NCBI GenBank assembly: GCA_020796225.1
Contig: CM036755.1
Coordinates: 16,431,317 to 16,495,316, forward strand
Source of the DNA: Arion vulgaris
Lineage: Eukaryota > Mollusca > Gastropoda > Stylommatophora > Arionidae
Direction of reading: 5' to 3'
DNA length: 64,000 nucleotides
Positions 1-35,553 of the stretch are shown one piece after another. The stretch's first letter is position 1. Every line of letters starts with the position of its first letter. Position numbers and translations under genes: made by a program. The notes under the pieces are model-generated. The model was given only the letters and a program-made list of their open reading frames with translations, did no database searches and had not been told where the DNA came from.

Positions 1-1348
1 ATTTCATCGATTTATCTATAGGCAAAACAATACCGTGAAGTTTCACACTAGGCGTACATGCGTTAACGGTGTGATTATTGAGTGAGAACCATGTCACTGA
101 TGCCTTGGTAGGGTTGACTAATGCACCTGAGACATCACACCAGTCTGTGATGCGGTCGAGTTCCTCTGTATCTCACCGGCAATTGCATCCCTGTCTTTCC
201 CTTGTCTATACACTAGGATGTCATCAGCAAATGACAGAGTTCTACCTCTGCCATCAAGTTGTTGTTCTGTGATTGACACCGTGTATATATTGAATAAGAC
301 AGGGAAAGAGGAGAGCCCTGTGGCAATCCGGAATGTACAGTCACCGGTTCAGAAAACCAACCACCACATCGCAGTACAACCTTCCTTTTGAACAGCGCAG
401 CAGCTATCCATCTTATGTATAGAAGATGCACCTGGAGTTTGATAAGCTGGTGCATAAGATAAGCATAGGGCACTCTTCCAAGACTTCTTGTTGTATGCGT
501 CTTCCAAGTCCACCATTGCTGCACATGTTTCAATACCTGCATGGAAACCCTCAAGACATAGGCGAAGACCGCAGCGTTGCACCATGTTTCTTTCCCAGAT
601 CTGTAACCTCCAAGAGTTGGTGGGAAGATATGACGACTTTCGAGGTCCCATGCCAGTCGACGTGCCACGATTTTCTCAAGAAGCTTGCCTGTCGTGTTTT
701 GCAATGCAATGATTCTGTAGCCGGCTATCTGAGAGTGATCTTTGTTGGGCTTCGCAATGGTAGTAGGTAGCTATGAAGCCACTCCTCCCTGATCACACCG
801 TCTTGGATGCTGACGTTGAATTCGTTAACCAGTCCCTCGATGTCGTCTTTTGATAAATCAGTAATATCCTTGTATCGAATGCCATCAGGCCCTGGTGCAG
901 TGCTTCCAGAGGTTTTCAGTGTTGTCCGGATGACCTCCGCAGTTATACATATCTCTTCATCCAACACAACAGCGCTGCAAAGCTCTTCTATGGCCCCCTG
1001 AGTCATGAGTCTTTCTGCCTCGGCATTGTGGTCTGTCTGCTGTATGTAGCGTTGGAGGAGAGCTGTACCCTTATTTTCGTCTCGCTTCTGCCAGGCCGAG
1101 TCAGTGTTTTGGAAATCCTGGATGCATTTCCGTCTTGCAGTACTATTCATGCGCTGGTGGAATCTCCAGAACGTCGACAGGGACTTCTCAGCGCACAGCC
1201 CACTGCAGAATTCATCCCATGTGACACTCTTAGCCAGATTTGCACACGCTTTAAAGGACACGGTTTTCTCTTCCATGTCTTTTTCAGACCCTTGGTATGT
1301 GCAGGTGGTGAGCATGTATTGTTTCAGTAGACTGCATGGAACCACCAT
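1..1348 (-). pseudogene. LINE family A, reverse transcriptase region, degenerate
   Basis: Minus-strand remnant of a non-LTR retrotransposon reverse transcriptase. Reading from 1348 downward one sees the pre-RT linker (WDEFCSGLCAEKSLSTFWRF), APGPDGIRYKDI, EEWLHSYLLPL, then after a frameshift near 720 YRIIALQNTTGKLLEKIVARR, DLEDAYN in another frame (about 540), SGLPQGSPLS (about 330) and the catalytic FADD box, SFADDILVYRQGKDRD (about 190-235). The motif order is that of the RT palm and fingers. The coding sequence changes frame at least three times, so it is not functional. The RNase H-bearing 3' part of the same family lies next to it in opposite orientation (1350-1960). Confidence 0.88.
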
Positions 1349-1960
1349 TGAAGTTGGGTTTCCTTGGCTGGAGTTTACGGTAATTTATCTCTCGTAATCA
1401 CCCTTAGACTGATGTACCAGATTTCCCATAAATCTCATTCATGTGGAAATCTGATTCATGCAGCCTTAGCATGGGTGGGTTTCGTCCCATCTTCAGCGCC
1501 ATTTGGAGCTCTGGTGCTTATCCTTCAGCGATGTATCCGGTTTTAGCAGCCGACTGCAAGGCAGCAGGTTTTACGGTAATGATAGAGTGGACAGGCTTAC
1601 ATCAACAGCATTGATTGTTGGGGAGTTGAAGATGGATAAGGGGATGTTCTTCGGTCTCTTGGCGACTCTCTGTTGGATGAGGACACTAAAATAGATGTTG
1701 AACCGATCCAGCGATTTAGGCAGTTTGGAATTACCCATTGTATCAGTAAAACTGGATGCCTGAGAGGCAGAGTGAGGGGTATGTTTAATCAGCGAGCCAC
1801 AGGAACCATCAGTATGCATACTCTTCGATATCTGTTGGGGGAGACTGAGCACCTATGGGTCTGCCCGCAGTGCAATGACATCAGTTTAGTAACCAATAAC
1901 CAATTCCTTGGCTTTACTGAGCTTACTGGAGTACCAACAGTTACTGTGAGGTAAATGTCA
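1349..1960 (+). pseudogene. LINE family A, RNase H end and C-terminus, interrupted by a SINE
   Basis: Plus-strand 3' part of LINE family A. The RNase H signature AGVYGN-DRVDRLT is split by a SINE at 1385-1569. Downstream frames read the conserved tail ending TEHLWVCPQCNDI, a CxxC-type terminus that matches the copies at 29285-29621 and 34871-35428. Several frameshifts are present. It stands tail-outward next to the inverted RT half of the same family. Confidence 0.8.
1385..1569 (-). mobile_element. SINE type E, 5'-truncated, with 11-bp target duplication
   Basis: A 185-bp insertion flanked by TTTACGGTAAT at 1374-1384 and 1570-1580. Removing it restores the RNase H reading A-G-V-Y-G-N-D-R-V-D-R-L. 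The body (from about 1405) matches 13585-13740, where a fuller copy carries the 5' head, so this copy is truncated at its 5' end. Confidence 0.8.
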
Positions 1961-2232
1961 GCAGTAATATACACTCTACTTGAGTAACTTTCAACATACT
2001 CAATCAACTACTTTACTGCGCTTATTGGAGTACCAACAGTTACTGTGAAGTAAATGTCAGCAGTAATATACACTCTACTTGAGTAACTTTCAACATACTC
2101 AATCAACTACTTTATTGAGCTTACTGGAGTACCAACAGTTACTGTGAGGTAAATGTCAGCAGTAATATACACTCTACTTGAGTAACTTTCAATTTATTGA
2201 ATCAGTTACTTTAATGAGCTTAGTGGAGTACT
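1908..2232. repeat. 99-bp tandem repeat, about 3.3 copies
   Basis: Unit starts (GCTTACTGG-type) fall at 1921, 2020, 2119 and 2218, an exact 99-bp period. Each unit contains ACCAACAGTTACTG. A partial unit with the same motif reappears at 2471-2490 beyond the LINE fragment, which suggests that the LINE landed inside the array. Confidence 0.9.
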
Positions 2233-2470
2233 CGCAAGATGAAATATTTTGGCCATGTTAAACATCACAGTAGTTTGGAGAGAACGGTAATGGAAGTCAT
2301 GGTTCCTGGAGCACAAGACAGGGAGTGAACAAGACAAGACAGGGAGGTGGCAGCAGGACATCAAAGACACTTTGAACATGACGCTGGAGGAGGTGCGAGA
2401 ACTTGCTAGAGACAGAGTTTTTCAAGCGGATGTGATAAGAGCAACATTCTGCAAGGGACATGCTACTGCT
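2233..2470 (+). pseudogene. LINE family E, C-terminal fragment
   Basis: Plus-strand frames read KYFGHVKHHSSLERTVMEV, then QDIKDTLNMTLEEVRELARDR and CKGHATA followed by a stop. This is the usual C-terminal end of an EN-RT LINE, and 27789-27974 is a related copy. It is frameshifted and 5'-truncated, and it sits between pieces of the 99-bp repeat. Confidence 0.75.
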
Positions 2471-2925
2471 TGAGTATCAACAGTTACTGAACAAAAAAAG
2501 AGCAGTATTGGGGAAAGAACAGCTAGCAGAATCAGTGAGGTTGTGCAGACACTGATATGTTCTTCAAGAGTGTGCTAATTTCTGTAGCAATTTGTCATCT
2601 CATGATTACAATTCTTTTCCCGGCGGAAAACAACGGTTCAGTGCCAGGATACCATGATCCTACTAAATGATTCTAACATTGGGTTCTACAAAATATGAGC
2701 TGGACTGTTGCTAGCCAAATGTAAGTAATGTGTGTCTCACTAAGAGGTAGTAGTACATTTCTAGAGAATACACCCACTCAGTGACACAGGACTGCTATAG
2801 CAATCTTACAAGAATGACTGTCTCAGAATGACTTAATCTTGCAAATAAAAAAAGTAGATTTGACCATCAAAGCAAACAATGTCTGTCCTGAATGGCTGTG
2901 GTGGTAATCTCTCTCTCTCTCTTTG
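2471..2925. other. Copine 3'-side sequence, no feature recognised
   Basis: After the partial 99-bp unit I see AT-rich unique-looking sequence and a short CT-rich run near 2910. No copine exon was found here by looking for the YGPTNF-type block on the minus strand. Confidence 0.4.
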
Positions 2926-4012
2926 CCTTTTTACCTCAGATTGAGGCATAGGCCCTCAACCAACTCATGCCAAGTCTTCCTATCTCTAGCTATCTCCTGC
3001 AGCTCCCTCCAGCTCTTCTTTATATTGTTGATCTCTGCCTCTAAATCTCATCTCCATGTATTTCTGGACTCCCTTCTTTCGCTGTCCCTGTCGGTTCCAG
3101 GCAAGGACCCTTCTTGTTATATTCCCCTCCGGTTTTCGCAAAGTGTGTCCTATCCAGCACCAGTGTCTTTTTCTCTCCATAAGTTCCTCATTTGTGACCC
3201 TATTATACCATCTTATTCCCTCTATTCTGTTCAGACACCAGTTGATGAATGTTTGCAATTTATGCGTTATTATTTCAGTAGTTCTCCATGTTTCTGACCC
3301 ATACAGTAGAACTGCTTTAACATTAGAGTTAAATATCTGAATTTTTGTTCTAGATTTGATTTCTTTAGACTTCCATATGTTTCCCAGTGCAATGAAAGCT
3401 CCTCTTTCCTTCTGTATTCTTATTTTGACATCTCTATCTGTTCCACCCTCTTTGTCTACATTGCTGCCTCCACCTCTGGAAGTGAGATTTCACCCAGGGA
3501 GATTGTTGTCGTTTGCTTTGTTAATTCTCATTATCTTTGTCTTTCCCTTATCTGTCTCTCGCGATCCCCTGCCTTTCCCTTATGAATGTTCAGCCCTAGT
3601 TGCTGGGACCTTTGATTCAGTGTGTTTAGCTTATCCTGCATCTGATTTCGTGTATGGGACAAAAGGGCTATATCATCAGCGAAGTCCAGATCTTCTAGTT
3701 GCTCTGTCAGAGTCCACTGGATTCCATTTCTGGTGTTAGTTACTGTGGTCTTCATAATCCAGTCTATTGTCAGTAAGAACAACAAAGGTGATATCCCTGA
3801 CACACTTCTGTTTCCATTCCAAAAGTGTCTGTTAGTTTACCTTCGTGAAGAACTTTACATTTCATATCTGTATATGTTGCTCTTATTAGGTTAATAATTT
3901 TCTGTGGGATTCCATAATGCCTCATCAATTTCCAAAGAGTTTCCCTATCAATACTGTCAAAAGCCTTCTTATAATCCACAAATCCGATCATAGTTGGTTG
4001 GATTTTGCGGCT
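2926..4012 (-). pseudogene. LINE of EN-RT type, RT to C-terminus, degenerate
   Basis: Minus strand. It reads GFVDYKKAFDSIDRETLWKL (RT motif, about 3960), a QG box frameshifted near 3795, SPLLFLLTIDWIMKTT, LEDLDFADDIALLSHT (catalytic FADD, about 3690), and further down LQTFINWCLNRI and WCWIGHTLRKPEGNITRR-LAW (about 3100-3250). That is the order of the RT domain and C-terminal region of RNase H-free LINEs common in invertebrates. Frameshifts separate the blocks. It lies in copine sequence 3' of the last exon seen. Confidence 0.87.
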
Positions 4013-4094
4013 AAAATTTTCTACTGGATAGGGTAGCCAGACCTACGCCAGGTGGTAATCTACTAAACCGGAATACTTTCCTAAAAGTAATCAG

Positions 4095-4315
4095 TGTCTG
4101 AGATACTGAAGTAGCCAGCCATATATCTCACCTTAATCAGAGCCTTCCATGTCTGGGATACTACAGTAGCCAGCCATATACCCCACTTTAGTCAGAGCCT
4201 TCCATGTCTGGGATACTGCAGTAACCAGCCATATACCCCACCTTAATCAGAGCCTTTCATGTCTGGGATACTGCAGTAACCAGCCATATACCCCACCTGA
4301 ATTGGAGCCTACCAA
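4095..4315. repeat. 55-bp tandem repeat, 4 copies
   Basis: Four units share GTCTGGGATACTGCAGTA and CAGCCATATACCCCACC with a 55-bp period and a few substitutions. Confidence 0.88.
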
Positions 4316-4624
4316 ACTAACAACATTGCACACCATGTGAAGAGTTTTAGAGTTTCCCTATATATGAAAAAATTATGTAGAAATATCTCCCCAGCACAAC
4401 ATCGCAGAAAAGTGAAAACGTGTACTTTTTTCTGGACACTACAAAGTCACACAAAGAAAAAAGGACCAACATAAACAAAAGGAATCTTGTCTGTAAGCTA
4501 AACGGTACATAGACATTGAAAACATAAAAGTTATATCTGAACAAACAGAAGATAAAATTGCAACCATTGAGTAAGTAGATTATAGAAGAATTGAGTGCAT
4601 TGCTTGGATACTGAACACAACAGT
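4316..4624. other. AT-rich sequence, no feature seen
   Basis: No exon, RNA or repeat recognised. The minus-strand ORF here is hydrophobic low-complexity translation of AT-rich sequence. Confidence 0.4.
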
Positions 4625-4860
4625 TTGATGGACTTTATTTATGGTAAAGTGGTTTAGACATATGTCGGACGTTCTGAAGGTTGTAGGATCACAACCGGAC
4701 TGTGTCACATGTGCAATGTTTTATAGAGATCCTAGGATTGTTGCTGGAGCTACAGAGTGTGTGCTTTGTGTAACACTCGGCAGATGGCGTGCCATTTCTG
4801 CTGACAGGGACGGAGCCTGTGTATGGAGAAACCTGTAGCAATGAAGTCAATCCTTCACCT
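4625..4860 (+). mobile_element. Possible tRNA-derived SINE
   Basis: GGTTTAGACATATGTCGGAC followed by GGTTGTAGGATCACAACC resembles A and B boxes of a tRNA promoter about 35 bp apart. No target duplication was identified and I saw no second copy in the window, so the call is weak. Confidence 0.35.
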
Positions 4861-4863
4861 CTA

Positions 4864-31199
<26,336 letters not shown>

Positions 31200-31319
31200 T
31201 ACTGTTCTGTAGTAAGGATATTGTCTTCTAGTTGTCACAAAATTGATGGAAGAAACTACTGGAAAAGAAAAAATATTAAATTAAAGCAGTATGAAGTATG
31301 TAGCAGTATGTAGAGCTTT

Positions 31320-31640
31320 TCACTTAAATAGGTATACTTTATGAGTTAAATTGAAGAGCTCTACAAAGGACAAGAGTTCAAGTGTCACTGAATCATTGAA
31401 GAAGATAAATAGGTATACTTTATGTGTTAAATAAGTGAAGAGCTCTATAAAGGACAAGAGTTCAAGTGTCACTGAATCATTGAAGAAGATAAATAGGTAT
31501 ACTTTATGAGTTAAATTGAAGAGCTCTACAAAGGACAAGAGTTCAAGTGTCACTGAATCATTGAAGAAGATAAATAGGTATACTTTATGTGTTATATATC
31601 TTCTTCAATGATTCAGTGACACTTGAACTCTTGTCCTTTG
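31320..31640. repeat. 81-84-bp tandem repeat ending in a long perfect hairpin
   Basis: AAATAGGTATACTTTATG starts at 31326, 31407, 31491 and 31572. The block AAAGGACAAGAGTTCAAGTG through GAAGAAGATA near 31530-31572 recurs as its reverse complement at about 31598-31640, giving a stem of about 43 bp and a loop of about 25 bp. Confidence 0.9.
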
Positions 31641-32450
31641 ACCTATAATAGCCATCCATCACAAGCAATGATGACAACAACCTCAGATGTGTGCTGCCAC
31701 TCTATTGTGTGTGCAGAGGTGACTGTAGAGTCCAATCCTAGAACACAATCCCCTACCACAGGTGGGGCATAAGTGATCAAGGTTAGAATGAGGGTGTTGT
31801 GTGTTCTGTCTTTTCGCGCACCTCGTTTTCCCTGTGCCTCAACAGTACAACGATTCTCAGCTATGCGAGTTCCTCTTGTGTTGTTACAGCGCCACATTTG
31901 GCGATCTTGCACAAGGAATTTCCATTATGTGGTGTCTATATTGAAGCATTTCAGAGACAAGTACCTCTGAGTGTCTTGAAAGCATTTTTTCTGTCCACCA
32001 GCTGAACGTTTCCCCCCTTCAAGATCACTATACATCATCTGTTTTGGGATGCGTTTATCAGGCATCCGAGCAACATGACCAGTCCATCTCACTTGGGCCT
32101 TCTGTAACAGTGTATTGACGCTTAAGATTTTTGCTCTTATGAGGACTTTGGTATATGGAATTTTGTCATGCCAGTTTATTTTTAGTAGTCTGCATTGACA
32201 GCTTGTGTGGAAGTTGTTTAGTTTTCTTGCGTGTTTGCTATACACTGTTCATGTCTCGCTGGCATACAGCAGCTTGGTTAGCACTATGGCCTGGTAAACT
32301 TTAAAATTTGTGGCTATGCTTATCCCTTTCCGCTCCCACACAATAACATGCAGTCTTCCGAACGTAGCACTGGCTTTGGATATCCTATTGTTGACCTCAG
32401 AGTCTATGTTTGCCGATCTGATCCTTTGACCTAATGCCATAGTAACGAAG
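31641..32450 (-). pseudogene. LINE of EN-RT type with C-terminal CxxC...HxxxH finger
   Basis: Minus strand, right to left: RIRSANIDSEVNNRISKASA, FKVYQAIVLTKLLYASET, TVYSKHARKLNNFHTSCQCR, VRWTGHVARMPDKRIPKQM, KAQGKRGARKDR-like text and finally LCPTCGRGLCSRIGLYSHLC-TH, a C2H2-type finger (C-x2-C, H-x3-H) close to the stop. Frameshifts occur near 32245, 31925 and 31790. It is a different LINE type from its neighbours. Confidence 0.85.
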
Positions 32451-32659
32451 AATTATGGTGTCTGTAGTTTATCTATCCATTTCAGACAGAAGCCAGACTT
32501 GAACAGCTCTACTAGGAGGCTCTGTGCTGCTTATATAATACAAAAATACAAGCATAACACATAGTTATAGAAATCATAAATGAATGTTTCTCTATGTACT
32601 TGATAATCTGTGTCCGGTTGAATATGAAAAAGAGCTAAGGAATAGAAGCTGGTGACACA

Positions 32660-32875
32660 TTGAGAAGGCAGACTGCAAGCAATGGACTGCAAGCATTGCA
32701 TGCAAAACCCACAGGGAAAGAGGAGTAGGGGAAGGACTAAAAATACTTGTAGAAGAGAGTTGGGGACTGATATTAAAAGGATAGGCAAGATGTGGAAAGA
32801 ATTGGAAGGGATGGCAACAGAGAGGAAGGGCTGGAAGAAGTTTCTTGAAGACCTGTGCTCCGTTCAGAGTTGAAA
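32660..32875 (+). pseudogene. LINE of EN-RT type, C-terminal fragment
   Basis: Plus strand reads NPQGKRSRGRTKNTCRRELG, DIKRIGKMWKELEGMATERK and FLEDLCSVQS followed by a stop. It matches the family at 6369-6880. A (GA)n tract follows directly at 32876-32925. Confidence 0.8.
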
Positions 32876-32925
32876 AAGAGAGGAGGGAGAGAGAGAGAGG
32901 GAGAGAGAGAGAGAGAGAAGAGTAT
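32876..32925. repeat. (GA)n tract
   Basis: GAGAGAGAGAGAGAGAGA-type simple repeat right after the LINE terminus. It may be the LINE's tail. Confidence 0.92.
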
Positions 32926-33555
32926 GTACTACGGTCGAATGATCATATTAATTTAATATAGCATAAGATCAAGATCAGATATATCATTTTGATCATTTTC
33001 ATTGAATTGATACATTTGACGTGACTGATTTGCATTCCCATCAGGATCAATCATCCATCAGATGATCAATTGTTGTGTTGTTTTAATATTATACCTTGAT
33101 TCTATCATCTATGGCCAAGTAATGATGATGATCATCACCAAGGTCCTAGGCTACTTCTACTAAGTTCATTCTAATGCCTTGCTAGGTGGTCGTGATCCGT
33201 TGTGATTGTGTGTCGTAATCGTTGTGTTGTTAAATTGACGGGTGATAAGTAAGATTACATACATAATACATGTATTTCCTATACTCACCGTTTGATATCA
33301 ATATCGCATCAATTTAATTCCATGTCATATCAGATTTATTGAATGAAACCACTGGTTGTATTATTATATTGTAAATCTATATAATTATTATGTCAACACA
33401 GCTCGAATAATTGTTTGCGCAACAACAGACTAGAAACTCGACGTAAACTCAACAGCATAAAGTCGCTTAAACAAATTCAAACAAACGTACAAACTCAAAC
33501 ATTAATCTCAATAGGGAATTTGATGGTGCTGGTACCATGGTAATTTCATAGTATA
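32926..33555. other. Unique sequence upstream of copine, candidate 5' UTR exon
   Basis: No repeats or coding similarity seen. On the minus strand CAAACG-GTGAGTATAG at 33279-33294 is a good 5' splice site (exon end 33289), and it lies in the only unique stretch 5' of coding exon 1. A noncoding first exon and promoter could be here. The proposal rests on the donor alone. Confidence 0.3.
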
Positions 33556-34275
33556 TGTTGGTGAATTCACTACCAATGACGCTGTGAAAACGAATACTCC
33601 AGTGCTATTGGCAAGTAATGCAGATATCAAACTGGAATCTAAAATGATAAAAATAACAGAGCAGTTCACCTATTTAGGTAGCAATTTTGATTGCACAGGA
33701 AATGTTAAAAAGAAATTATGATACGAATTGTCAAAGTAACATCAGCTTTTAAAAGTCTAAATAAAATATGGAGCTACAAGTTATATAGTATTAAAACTAA
33801 ATTACGAATTTTCAATTTAAATATTGTATCAATCCTAACATATGCCAGCGAGAGTTGGAAAATGACTGAAGATATAGAAAGCAAGTTAAATGTATTTGAA
33901 AATAGATGTCTGCAAAAAGTAATGAATATAAAATGGAACGAATTCAGAAGTGATGAAATCAGAGAAATGTCTGGTCAACCACTAGTGACAACTGTTATAA
34001 GAAAGAGAAGATGGCGATATGTTGGACACACCTTTGAGAAGAAATGGTCAACGAATATCAAAGCAGGATCTGAAGTGGGATGCAAAGGGTTCAAGAAAGA
34101 TAGGACGACCTAAGGAGACCCTGAAACGAACTGTGATGAGAGAGGCAAGAAATATCGGTCTCAGTTTCATGGACGGATTGAGCGAGTTGCCCAGGATAGA
34201 GCGGTATGGAGAAATTACCTGCAGGCCCTATGTAACGTATAACGGTACGAGGGGAATTATTATTATTATTATTTA
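33555..34275 (+). pseudogene. LINE family C (EN-RT type), 3' part with (ATT)n tail
   Basis: Reads ITEQFTYLGSNFDCTGNVKK, RIFNLNIVSILTYASESWKM, ENRCLQKVMNIKWNEFRSDE, RKRRWRYVGHT and GRPKETLKRTVMREARNIG, ending LSELPRIERYGEITCRPY before (ATT)n at 34257-34273. The first 40 bp instead resemble LINE D (25633-25680), a chimaeric junction. Frameshifts are present. Confidence 0.83.
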
Positions 34276-34389
34276 TTGCAGAACAGAAGCATTTGTTCGT
34301 TATATGTTTACATGGCAATAAATTATTATTTAAATATCGAAAACCATCAGCCAAATATATGTCATAGTAATACAACAACGATGGAGAAA

Positions 34390-34870
34390 AACGTAACAGC
34401 AAAAACCAACCTGGTGCCGACTGTGGAAGTGATCACAAAATCATAATATTTATGCTAAAATGTAAGCTGCTAAAATTAGAGAGGAAGCCCAAACCAACAC
34501 TATTTGATACTAAGGAAATTCCAGAGGAAATTCCAAGTAAAGTAGAAGTTTAGAATATATTTGAAATACTGATAGCAGTCCAGGAATATTTGATACGGAT
34601 GGATTAACCTTCCTGTAAGTTAGACTTGCTAGACATATTCTATTGTCCTCAGCTAAAGGTATGGTACCACGACGAAAAGATTGAGAGAATGACTGGATTG
34701 CAAACGATACACTAAAAGTCGTACGACAGAGAAGGGAGGAAAAGACAAAGGGTGTAACAAATGGAGTAGCTAGAATGACACCAAAACAAAAATAACAGAT
34801 AATAAAAGAAAGAACATAAGCGATGATAAACAATACCTACAAGACCTTTGTGTAAGGTTAGGAGTTGATT
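34390..34870 (+). pseudogene. LINE endonuclease-end/linker fragment
   Basis: GADCGSDHKIIIFMLKCKLL contains the terminal SDH motif of an AP-type endonuclease, followed by linker text. It is frameshifted. The fragment was later cut by the LINE A insertion at 34871-35428. Confidence 0.6.
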
Positions 34871-35428
34871 CAGTTATCAGTTATTAGAGGACTATCATCA
34901 TAGCACTCCGGACATGTCCATATGTGCTCGATCTTCGCCTCAACAAATCCAGCAGCATCCAGCACCCCAACACGCCAGTTCGATATTGATTAATCAATCT
35001 CTTTGCATATTTAGTATGTCGTTCTTTTGGGCTGTACCAATATTGGCACCCATCTCTCTCAGTCTGGTTAGCGAGTGGGACTCGCAACCCTGAGACTCTT
35101 TTGTTCGAAAAGACTCTCTCAGTGCGTTAAGAATGTCATTCCGGTCCATGGCAGCTTCTTCTATCGTAGCCATGTCAGTCAATCTATCAGCTCGTTCATT
35201 ACCCCTGACTCCTGCTTCGTAAGGACAAAAATGAAGGTGATTTCTCTGATCCCTGTCTGTACCAGTACCTCCACCCAGTTTCATCTCATCATTCTTGTTT
35301 CAACTTTACGAATCATACTCACGGAGTCATTGAGTATAAAAACACGAGAGAAGTCATGCGATGCCAATCACGTTACCACCTCTGTAACCGCTTGTACCTC
35401 CATTGTCAAGCTACTTGTGATTGTCTAC
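34871..35428 (-). pseudogene. LINE family A, RNase H end, with 12-bp target duplication
   Basis: A 558-bp minus-oriented insertion between TAGGAGTTGATT at 34859-34870 and 35429-35440. It reads TMEVQAVTEVVT, VFILNDSVSMIRKVETR, SGVRGNERADRLTDMATIEE-type RNase H text, AMDRNDILNALRES and a terminal CPECYDDSPLITD. Frameshifts are present. Its last 42 bp are what is amplified at 28796-29140. Confidence 0.88.
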
Positions 35429-35440
35429 TAGGAGTTGATT

Positions 35441-35544
35441 GATTGATTGATATTTTTCTTCTTCTCTTCCCTCGTACGCCCGCTGTTAATTCAGGCGGAA
35501 AGTCATGACGCCTGGTATTGCGCTTCTGATTTTTGCATGGACCT
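35441..35544 (+). mobile_element. Repeat D, left part, split by a LINE
   Basis: After a (TTGA)n run, TTCAGGCGGAAAGTCATGAC and ATTGCGCTTCTGATTTTTGC match 29880-29935. The right part continues at 37089. Confidence 0.6.
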
Positions 35545-35553
35545 ATATTACCC

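Noticed and set aside
2923..3739. Plus-strand ORFs of 124 and 127 residues
   Set aside because: Shadows of the minus-strand LINE, whose RT motifs are recognisable.
4347..4544. Small hydrophobic minus-strand ORF as a membrane peptide gene
   Set aside because: AT-rich sequence gives such ORFs readily. No supporting context or similarity.
1..4861. Remaining copine exons (YGPTNF block onward)
   Set aside because: Looked for on the minus strand but not seen. They are probably beyond the left edge.
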